Below, piece after piece: positions 34,561-41,722 of a DNA stretch of 64,000 nt. A program made the position numbers and the translations under genes. The stretch lies in assembly GCA_041686935.1 (NCBI GenBank), contig JAWLCW010000022.1, positions 1-64,000 on the forward strand, written 5' to 3'. How positions within the stretch are numbered: position 1 is the stretch's first letter; every line of letters begins with the position of its first letter. The notes below the pieces were generated by a model that ran no database searches, was not told the DNA's origin, and saw nothing but the letters and a program-made list of their open reading frames with translations. Origin of the DNA: Mariniphaga sp041686935. Lineage in GTDB: Bacteria; Bacteroidota; Bacteroidia; Bacteroidales; Prolixibacteraceae.

Positions 34561-34579
34561 GCTGTAAAATTTTTACAGC
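34561..34579. promoter_or_regulatory. Perfect 19-bp palindrome upstream of the response regulator
   Basis: GCTGTAAAA, one central T, and TTTTACAGC form an exact dyad 73 bases before the LuxR-type regulator ATG. Size and position suit an operator. A short T run (GGAGTTTTTT) behind it leaves a terminator as an alternative. Confidence 0.4.
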
Positions 34580-34652
34580 GGAGTTTTTTGAAATAGCAAA
34601 TGAAAATTATTGCCATATTATGATTTACTTTTAAAACTAAATAAAAACCACT

Positions 34653-35315
34653 ATGCAACCTTCAACGTGTAAAATAGGAATTATTGAAAACTATGCCTTA
34701 TTCAGTTCCGGCCTTAAAACCGATTTGGAAGCTCTTGATGGAAATGAGGTGGTTGCCACAGGAAAAAATGCGGATGATCTGACCAAACAGTTAAACGGAA
34801 ATGAACCCGACATAATTCTGATAGATGTTTTGAATTGCCCCAATGCCGGAATTACTACGGTGAAGGACGCGAAAAAAATATTTCCGGGTGTACCGTTACT
34901 ATTAATTACTGCCCGCGAGTATTCCGAATGTTTTAAAGAGTACATTGATTTTGGAACCAAAGGATTTGTTTATGCCGACGATTCTCCGGAAGAATTAAGT
35001 AAGGCCATTCAGATTGTTTGCAGTGGAAAAGAATTTTTTAAGGAATATGTAATCAAGTATTGGATAGATGCTGACAGCAAGGCAATTAAAAAAAACAAAA
35101 GGCGCAAATTCAAGGAAAGTCCGCTTTCTCCGAGGGAAATTGAAATTGTAAAACTTTTTTGCGACGGATTAACCTACCGCGAAATTGGAAAAAAATTATT
35201 CATCAGCCACCGTACCGTGGAAACGCACAAAAACAATATCCTGAAAAAATTGAAGCTGAAATCAAAAGCTGAAATGATAAAATATGCCACACGAAATAAT
35301 CTCACAACTCTTTAA
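34653..35315 (+). CDS. Orphan LuxR/NarL-type response regulator
   Basis: 220 residues. Receiver domain (residues 1-125) with the phospho-acceptor Asp in DIILIDVLN, the Thr/Ser switch in LLLITARE and Lys in GTKGFVYA. The usual acidic pair after the first strand is only Glu-Asn (GIIENYALFSSG), so metal binding may be altered. The C-terminal LuxR helix-turn-helix (residues about 150-215) has LSPREIEIVKLFCDGLTYRE and HRTVETHKNNILKKL. No histidine kinase is adjacent. It is the nearest regulator upstream of the repeat-rich surface protein gene, 326 bases away on the same strand, which makes that gene a candidate target. Confidence 0.9.
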   Translation: MQPSTCKIGIIENYALFSSGLKTDLEALDGNEVVATGKNADDLTKQLNGNEPDIILIDVLNCPNAGITTVKDAKKIFPGVPLLLITAREYSECFKEYIDFGTKGFVYADDSPEELSKAIQIVCSGKEFFKEYVIKYWIDADSKAIKKNKRRKFKESPLSPREIEIVKLFCDGLTYREIGKKLFISHRTVETHKNNILKKLKLKSKAEMIKYATRNNLTTL

Positions 35316-35641
35316 TATTAAGATGTTTTTGTCTTTATATGCCTGGTTTTTCCTCTGAAAGCGGCTTGATTCCTGTAAAACAACCAAACGAACATTTGTT
35401 TTCTCTTTTTTTTAAAAATACGTATTTCAACGGATAGATTTTGTTGCAAGTACGCCGTAACTTTTCTCAAGTATTTAATGATGATAAAAATATCGGACTG
35501 TTTCCGCATTGACTACCCCGTAATGCAGGAATAAACAAACCAACCATATTGGGAGGATGTCCCGGACTGCTTGTATTGAAGATGATTTGAGGATGTAAAA
35601 GAGTTTAATTAATTATTTATTGTTCCTTAAATCATTATTTT
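35316..35641 (+). promoter_or_regulatory. 326-bp leader region, 3' half conserved with the region before 41723
   Basis: No gene is seen. From about 35505 the sequence shares blocks with the region before the paralogous gene at 41723: CCGCATT, CCCGTAATGCAGGAA, TTGAAGATGATTTGAG, ATGTTCCTTA-like text and the first codons ATGAAAAATTATTACT / ATGAAAAATCATTACT. The shared blocks probably hold a common promoter and leader for the two surface-protein genes. Confidence 0.5.
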
Positions 35642-38024
35642 ATGAAAAATTATTACTGTACTTCTCTCAAAAAAATTTGGCGCTTAACACTAAGCGTTAT
35701 GTTTCTGTTCTTCTCTTTGGCTGGTTTTAGCCAAACTTGCGGCCCTTATGATATATCAGATGAAGGGATTGCTCCAACATTTACTAGTGGCAATCCAGAT
35801 TGCTCCAGCTTAGGGTCAGATGGAGAGTTTAACTTCAAAGTTGATCCTCCTATACCCGGCATTTATTCATTGCCCGGAGGAGGAACACTTACCTGGTCTC
35901 TGGGTGATCGCGGATGTGGCGAGGTAGTTAACTGGGAGGTATCGGCAGGCGTCGAAATCTTTGTCTTTATTGTTAAGGGTGGAAGTGATGCCAATGTATA
36001 TTATTATAACGGCACCGTAACTGCTGATGGCAATCTTCATTCACCTCTCAATCCTGTGAACAATGAATACTATGAAGTAAGCCACATTGAAATATGCTAT
36101 AACTATGTGCCACCACCAACACTTTCGTGTCGTGTTGATGTAACTCATGTTACATGTTTCGGATATGACAATGGAACTGCTACTGCGGTGCCATTGGATT
36201 TTACCGGAGATTTAAACGATTTAACTTATTATTGGACTGCTGCAGAAGGTGGTGAAGTCCCTGCAGGACAAGAAAACAATCAAACAATTACCGGATTAAT
36301 AAAAGGGGTTTATATTGTTACCATTACAGACATAAATAATCTGGCTAATCCGGCAATATGTAATGAGGAAATTTTTGAGCCTCCGCTTCTTGAGGCAGAT
36401 TGGGATGGTGAAATTCTTTGCTACGGCGACCTGATTGATGTCACGGTGACAGCCACCGNNNNNNNNNNNNNNNNNNNNNNNNNNNNNNNNNNNNNNNNNN
36501 NNNNNNNNNNNNNNNNNNNNNNNNNNNNNNNNNNNNNNNNNNNNNNNNNNNNNNNNNNGCGGAACGCCTCCTTACAGGCTCTTTGACGGAGATATTTTTG
36601 TTGGAGATTTTACCGACGATACCTTTGTGGTGCCCGGCGTTGGAGCGGGAACTTATGCCTGGACTGTACTGGATGCTAATGATTGTGAAGCCGATGTGGA
36701 TTTTGAACTCATCGCGCCTCCGCTTCTTGAGGCAGATTGGGATGGTGAAATTCTTTGCTACGGCGACCTGATTGATGTCACGGTGACAGCCACCGGCGGA
36801 ACGCCTCCTTACAGGCTCTTTGACGGAGATATTTTTGTTGGAGATTTTACCGACGATACCTTTGTGGTGCCCGGCGTTGGAGCGGGAACTTATGTCTGGA
36901 CTGTACTGGATGCTAATGATTGTGAAGCCGATGTGGATTTTGAACTCATCGCGCCTCCGCTGCTCACCTGTACCGCTGAAGAAGACTATCCGGCTTCCTG
37001 TGATCTTTCGGTTGGTGGTTCAGCTACAGTTTATCCGGTTGGTGGAACTCCTTTTGAAGGAGATGGTGTTGAACCCTATCTGTATAGCTGGAAAGATGAA
37101 TGGGATGCAGAGGTGGGAACAACTGCCACTGTTGACGATTTAGCTCCTGGTGTCTATACAGTAACCGTTACCGATGCTAATGGATGTACTACCACTTGTA
37201 ACGTAACCATTACAAGAGAACCTGAGGAATTCATAAATTGTGAAACCGCATTTGCTAAAGGTGATGTATCGAAATGTTTCATACCGGATTTCGGCAACTG
37301 GGGATGGACAAATTTGATTTCAGAAGGTACCTACGAAGAAATGCCGCTATATGCCGGTGCTGCGCAATGCGATATTTCAAAAGGTGCTAAGGTTGGATAT
37401 ATTGAAGTAACCTATTCAAAAGCAGAAGGAAAGGTTACTGTTAACTTCGTAATGTATGAAGGTTATGCAATGAATGAAGCTCATGTTTATGTTGGGTCTG
37501 ATAAGTATCCAAAGTTTAAACGAGGTAGGAAATGGGTAAGTACAGTTGCTCCGGGCCAATATCCTTATGTGTCGGGACCACTTGAAAATGTAGCAGGATT
37601 AACAGGAATAGAATTTACTGGTGTGTCAGGAGATTTATATATTATTGCACACGCAGTTACCTGCGAAGCCGTTTGCGATTGGGAAAGGGAAATCGTTAAC
37701 CTGACAGAAGAAATAGTTGCGGATAATAAATCAGCAGAAATTGTAACTCAGGAATTGGAAGCCAAAGATTTGAAAGTTTACCCGAACCCGTTCGGCGACA
37801 AGGTAACATTTGAATTTGTTTCAGCCAAAGATGCGCGCGCACGTCTTGAAATCACCAACGTTCTTGGTCAGCGCATTGCTGTTCTGATGAATGAAAATGT
37901 GAAGGAAGGCCTACTCAACCGTGTGGAATACAAACCAGTTGACGTTGCAACAGGAATCCTGATTTACCGGTTGATACTGGATGAAGGTGTTCAATCCGGA
38001 AGGATTATTTATAAAAAAGAATAG
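35642..38024 (+). CDS. T9SS-secreted SprB-repeat surface protein, interrupted by an assembly gap
   Basis: One gene split by 100 N bases (36459-36558); the frame change across the N run is an artefact because 100 is not a multiple of 3. Signal peptide ends near AGFSQ. An N-terminal domain of about 130 residues (ending SHIEICY) is shared with the gene at 41723. A SprB-type repeat follows (VTHVTCFGYDNGTATAV ... GVYIVTITD), then a 79-residue repeat (GGTPPYRLFDGDIFVG ... LIDVTVTAT) seen in at least two copies plus fragments. After a further SprB-like unit comes a 135-residue domain with NWGWTNLIS and YIIAHAVTC, and a C-terminal type A sorting domain (KVYPNPFGDKVTFEF ... GRIIYKKE). SprB repeats occur in gliding adhesins. 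Predicted cell-surface adhesin; true length unknown. Confidence 0.82.
36459..36558. other. 100-N assembly gap
   Basis: A run of exactly 100 N, the conventional placeholder for a gap of unknown size. The sequence before it and the sequence ending at 36795 are the same repeat text (about 70 identical bases), so the assembler broke within near-identical 237-bp repeats. Confidence 0.98.
36559..37032 (+). repeat. 237-bp coding tandem repeats next to the gap
   Basis: The unit starting GCGGAACGCCTCCTTACAGG begins at 36559 and again at 36796, giving a 237-bp (79-residue) period. The first copy is complete; the second matches to about 36962 and then diverges. The two are almost identical at base level (for example TATGCCTGG against TATGTCTGG). 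Confidence 0.85.
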
Positions 38025-38114
38025 TGTCCGTCAAAGAAGGAATCCGGTCAGCGAAATGAAATTTGTGTCCGATATTTGTTGATTTCTGGAATAATTCCTT
38101 CTTTAGAAACGAAG

Positions 38115-38149
38115 AGGCTGGCTCACAGGAGTCCAGCCTCTCTTTTTGC
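38115..38149 (+). terminator. Terminator after the first surface-protein gene
   Basis: AGAGGCTGG and CCAGCCTCT form a 9-bp stem around an 11-nt loop, followed by CTTTTTG. The same hairpin occurs after the paralogous gene (44488-44522), part of a shared 3' region that also includes GTCCGTCAAAGA and GTCCGATAT. Confidence 0.85.
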
Positions 38150-38204
38150 TTAAAATATTCAAATAACAAAAAATCAAAAAACAAACATCAAATTTCAAAA
38201 AAAC

Positions 38205-38335
38205 ATTGCCGTTGGATTTATCCAACGGACTGCAAAAGAACAAGGTAAACCGGCTTTAGCCACATATTCAGGGCATGTGGCTGAAGCCCTTTCTTTCTTC
38301 AACCTTTTTAACCGTTGGATAAATCCAACGGCAAT
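38205..38335. mobile_element. Palindromic MITE-like element, copy 1
   Basis: 131 bp with perfect 24-bp terminal inverted repeats (38205-38228 and 38312-38335). Each end is itself palindromic (CCGTTGGATTTATCCAACGG). The middle holds another inverted repeat, GGCTTTAGCCACAT / ATGTGGCTGAAGCC (13 of 14 pairs). As RNA it would fold into three hairpins. No coding capacity. The sequence to about 38455 (ending CGTTGGCCTGGCAGG...GCGGCAATTG) looks like a degenerate half-element and is copied along with copy 2. Confidence 0.7.
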
Positions 38336-38519
38336 ATCAGGGCAGCATAACAGCAAGTTAAACCGGATTTGACCATTTATGTTTGCATGTGGCTGAAGCC
38401 CTTTCTTTTTAATCATTTTAACCGTTGGCCTGGCAGGAAAGCACAGCGGCAATTGAAAAATTCAATTAAAATCTGTGTTTAAATCAAATTCTAAAAAAAA
38501 CATTTCCTGCAAAAGACAC

Positions 38520-38650
38520 ATTTCCGTTGGATTTATCCAACGGACTGCAAAAGAACAAGGTAAACCGGCTTTAGCCACATATTCAGGGCATGTGGCTGAA
38601 GCCCTTTCTTTCTTCAACCTTTTTAACCGTTGGATAAATCCAACGGCAAT
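38520..38650. mobile_element. Palindromic MITE-like element, copy 2
   Basis: 131 bp, the same length as copy 1 and identical apart from one change in the left terminal repeat (ATTTCC for ATTGCC). It lies 315 bases downstream in the same orientation. The following 100 bases also match those after copy 1, so about 250 bp was duplicated as a block. Confidence 0.7.
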
Positions 38651-39054
38651 ATCAGGGCAGCATAACAGCAAGTTAAACCGGATTTGACCATTTATGTTTG
38701 CATGTGGCTGAAGCCATTTCTTTCTGCAATCATTTTAACTGTTGGCCTGGCATAGCCATCTGCCATAGGCATTCCTTCGGAGCATTCGGGAAAGCACAAC
38801 GGCAATATTGGAATAACATCACAAAAAAATTACTAATTCTGCTTTGGCAAATTTAATTTGGTTTAAAAACAGCACTGTCCTTTAGGGCGGTGAAAAAGGC
38901 AGAATATCTGCAGAAGAAATATTGAAAAAATTTATAACATATTAGACTACAGATTTTTTCAAAATTTCATGTTGCGAAGTATTTATTTCAATTAACGCCC
39001 TGAAGTACGGTGTTAACTGTTCATTTTCCAATTTGTCAAAGTAGAATTAAAACC

Positions 39055-39104
39055 AATTGGTATTTAATTCATTGGTATTTGAAAAATTATGCCAAAGGCA
39101 TTCC
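39055..39104. repeat. Degenerate direct repeat left of the ATPase gene
   Basis: The pattern AATTGGTATTTAATTCATTG ... ATTATGCCAAAGGCATTCC recurs with changes at 40826-40872 (TTTTAATTCATTGGTATTTT ... ATTATGCCGCAGGCATCCC) in the same orientation on the other side of the ATPase gene. The GCC-GGC ends form small hairpins. Confidence 0.6.
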
Positions 39105-39151
39105 TGTCGGGGTTTGCGATTTGTTTTATGTTGATTGTTATTAGGCTTGTT

Positions 39152-40267
39152 TCATGTTTTTACAAATTCCCGAAAATTATTCCTGTCGATTACAATTCCC
39201 TCTGCTTTGTAAATCTCCATAAAGTTTTGGGGGAATTTGGTTTTTTTCTTATTCCATTTGAATTCAAATCCTGTAATTTGTCCGTTATGTTCTTCAACAT
39301 AATCAATTTCCTGCTGCTGTTTTGTTCTCCAAAAATACATTTTTGCAAATGTGTCTTTATACAAGTTTTGTTTCCGTCTTTCTGATACCAGAAAGTTCTC
39401 CCATAAAGCTTCTTTGTCAACTCTTAATTCCAATGGGTTAAAATTACCGATAATCATATTCCGGATGCCATTGTCATAGAAGTAGATTTTCCTGTTCTGC
39501 TTTATTTCATTTCTTATGTTTCTGCTAAAACTATTCAGCCTGAAAACAATGTATCCTTTTTCGAGAATATCGATGTATTTTTGAACAGTAATTTTATTAA
39601 TTCCAATCAGTTGTGATAATTCATTGTAATTTACCTCACTTCCCGTTTGCAACGCCAGAGCCTGCAACAATTTATCGAGAACTTCAGGTTTTCTTATATC
39701 GGTGAATGCTAAAATATCTCTGTACAGGTAAATGTTAACAAGGTTTTTTAAAGTTTCGCGTTCTTTCCCCTGATTATTTATAACATCAGGATAAAATCCG
39801 AAGAGTAATCTGTTTTCAATTTGCTGTTCAGATTTTATAAATCCGATTTTATTTTCATATTCTTCCCAGGAAACAGGAAATAATTCGTATTCCCATTTTC
39901 TGCCCGTCAGCGGCTCATTCAGCTCGTTTCCCAAATCAAATGAAGAGGAGCCGCTAACAAACAATTGAACTTCCCTGAATTGATCTGTGATGATTTTAAA
40001 AGTTAAACCAATCCCGGGAATTCTTTGCGCTTCGTCTATGAAGACAAATTTAAAATCACCAATAAATGTTCGGATTTGTTCCGTTGTTGGATTCTGTAAG
40101 AGGCTCCTGGTTGAAGGGTCGTCTGCATCAAGAAACAGGTAATCCTTATTTTCGAGAAGTTTTTTAATCAATGTTGTCTTTCCAACCTGTCGTGCACCCA
40201 CAACAACGATAGCTTTGCCACCGTTAATTTTTTCTTTTATCGTGTTTTCTATAGTTCTTTCAAACAT
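39152..40267 (-). CDS. AAA-type ATPase with DUF4143-like C-terminal domain
   Basis: 371 residues. Walker A VVVGARQVGKTTLIKKLL (residues 21-38), Walker B FVFIDEAQRI near 73-82, sensor-like LFVSGSSSFDLG and the family block LTGRKWEYELFPVSWEEY. A winged-helix segment follows (NYNELSQLIGINKITVQKYI), then the C-terminal region with ENFLVSERRKQN and a nuclease-like ending (FWRTKQQQEIDYVEE ... GFEFKWNKKK), as in DUF4143 proteins. These are common, often multicopy accessory genes in Bacteroidota with no settled function; toxin-antitoxin or defence roles have been proposed for relatives. It is flanked on both sides by the same repeat types, and is AT-rich. Confidence 0.85.
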   Translation of the reverse strand: MFERTIENTIKEKINGGKAIVVVGARQVGKTTLIKKLLENKDYLFLDADDPSTRSLLQNPTTEQIRTFIGDFKFVFIDEAQRIPGIGLTFKIITDQFREVQLFVSGSSSFDLGNELNEPLTGRKWEYELFPVSWEEYENKIGFIKSEQQIENRLLFGFYPDVINNQGKERETLKNLVNIYLYRDILAFTDIRKPEVLDKLLQALALQTGSEVNYNELSQLIGINKITVQKYIDILEKGYIVFRLNSFSRNIRNEIKQNRKIYFYDNGIRNMIIGNFNPLELRVDKEALWENFLVSERRKQNLYKDTFAKMYFWRTKQQQEIDYVEEHNGQITGFEFKWNKKKTKFPQNFMEIYKAEGIVIDRNNFREFVKT

Positions 40268-40572
40268 TTTTTATTTCAAAGATAAAAAAATATCGTAATG
40301 ACGAATAGTTATGTCTTTATGTCATTAAAATATCGCAACGTCGTTTTGTTCGCTTGTGTACAACGGTAAATTTGTTTTTTGTTCATTGTCATTTCCGGCT
40401 GCAGCAACAGCATTCATTCTGTTTTTCCGAATCCGCCAGGCACATCATAAAGAAATAAGGTTACGGGGTTTTTGGGATAAGACAAGGTTATTAAGGTAAA
40501 AGAATGGGAATAAGGTTTTTAAATATCTAAATAACAGGCATCAAATAATAAGAATCCAATTGTAAAAGACAC

Positions 40573-40704
40573 ATTGCCGTTGTATTTATCCAACGGATTG
40601 TATAAGAGCAGAATAAACCGGCTTCAGCCACATTATCCGGGCATGTGGCTGAAGCCCTTTTTTTCTGCAATCATTTTAACCGTTGGCTGAAGCGCAACGG
40701 CAAT
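40573..40704. mobile_element. Palindromic MITE-like element, copy 3 (diverged)
   Basis: 132 bp with the same ends (ATTGCCGTTG ... CAACGGCAAT) and core (GGCTTCAGCCACAT / ATGTGGCTGAAGCC, here perfectly paired), but with substitutions in both terminal repeats. It lies on the other side of the ATPase gene from copies 1 and 2. Confidence 0.6.
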
Positions 40705-40825
40705 ATTAGAAGAACATCACAAAAATCAATGCTCTCCATTGGAACCCTTCGGACAAACAAGCTTACCAATTGGTATGCCTGCAACCCAAATTTTAAACCC
40801 CAAAATTACAAACAAGATAAAACGT

Positions 40826-40872
40826 ATTGGTTTTAATTCATTGGTATTTTAGAATTATGCCGCAGGCATCCC
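40826..40872. repeat. Degenerate direct repeat right of the ATPase gene
   Basis: Counterpart of 39055-39104 in the same orientation; see that entry for the shared text. Confidence 0.55.
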
Positions 40873-41722
40873 TTAATTTTTCTATTTCTACAGCTTCCGG
40901 GATAGGCCCCGATATACCTGGACCGGCTTTGACAGCCTGAACCAAACAACATTGAAAATTAACCTTGAATTCAAAACCTGAATTGAAAAAATGTGCAATA
41001 CGAAATGGTTGTGCTGTTTGCCGAAATTCAGGTTTTTTTTCTTCTTATCCGTTTTATTATTAAGCAGGGATGAATTTCCTTTTTCTTCCTGAACATGTTT
41101 AATTTGATTTCTGGCAGTTTAAAATAGATTTCTGACTTATTCGTCGATTTTATAACGATGATCTTGCCATGAAAATTAAAAAATGCTGATTTTAAGAATT
41201 AAAAACAAAATTACTGTAATTTATTGATTAACATTAATTTAAATTACTTTTCAATGGAATGGTTAGTTTTCCGTTTGAGAAATATTTTTGCAATTTTTTT
41301 AAAATAAAATCAGGAAGAAAACCTGAAATAAGAAAAGTTACTACCTGAAGTAGTTCATTTATTTTTCTGAATTTCAGAGATTTTAGTCTTCTTTTTCTAT
41401 GCAACTGCTTTTTTCCGAAGTCCTTTGCTTTAAGAAATTTAAACAAACATTTGCTAATTAAATATAAAAATACCTTAAAATACGGATTTTTACGGATTGA
41501 ATTGAATTTCTGACTGATGTAAATTGTACTACGTTTTTGTTGAAGATAAAGTGTAGGAAATATTCCGCATTTATTAACCCGTAATGCAGGAAAAAAAATA
41601 ACAGACATAATGGGAAGATAAGCTGGGTCGCTTAATTGAAGATGATTTGAGTAAATAAATGAGTATAAAAAAGATTAAATAAAATAAATGTTCCTTATAT
41701 ATTAATTTAAATTTTATAATGT

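Larger units (their letters stand above)
38025..39151. other. 1.1-kb non-coding stretch
   Basis: No supportable gene. It holds the terminator at 38115, two MITE-like elements with their half-element tails (to about 38770), then AT-rich sequence with no recognisable feature until a degenerate repeat at 39055-39104. Short frames here are products of the repeats. Confidence 0.7.
40268..41722. other. 1.45-kb non-coding stretch
   Basis: No supportable gene. It contains MITE-like copy 3 and the degenerate repeat at 40826. The last 150 bases are related to the leader of the gene at 35642. Between 40880 and 41560 the sequence is very AT-rich; a 124-codon minus-strand frame there (41234-41608) has low-complexity Lys/Leu/Phe composition and is not considered real. 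Confidence 0.65.

Noticed and set aside
36459..36627. Apparent frameshift or pseudogene in the first surface protein
   Set aside because: The break coincides with the 100-N placeholder. On both sides the frame is intact and the repeat text matches, so the gene is not shown to be broken.
38205..38770. CRISPR array
   Set aside because: The repeats are 131 bp palindromic elements spaced by long, also duplicated sequence; there are no short regular repeat-spacer units and no cas genes.
41234..41608. 124-codon minus-strand frame in the spacer before the second surface protein
   Set aside because: Low-complexity Lys/Phe/Leu composition typical of AT-rich non-coding DNA, no recognisable motif, and its 5' part lies in the conserved leader DNA of the surface-protein gene.
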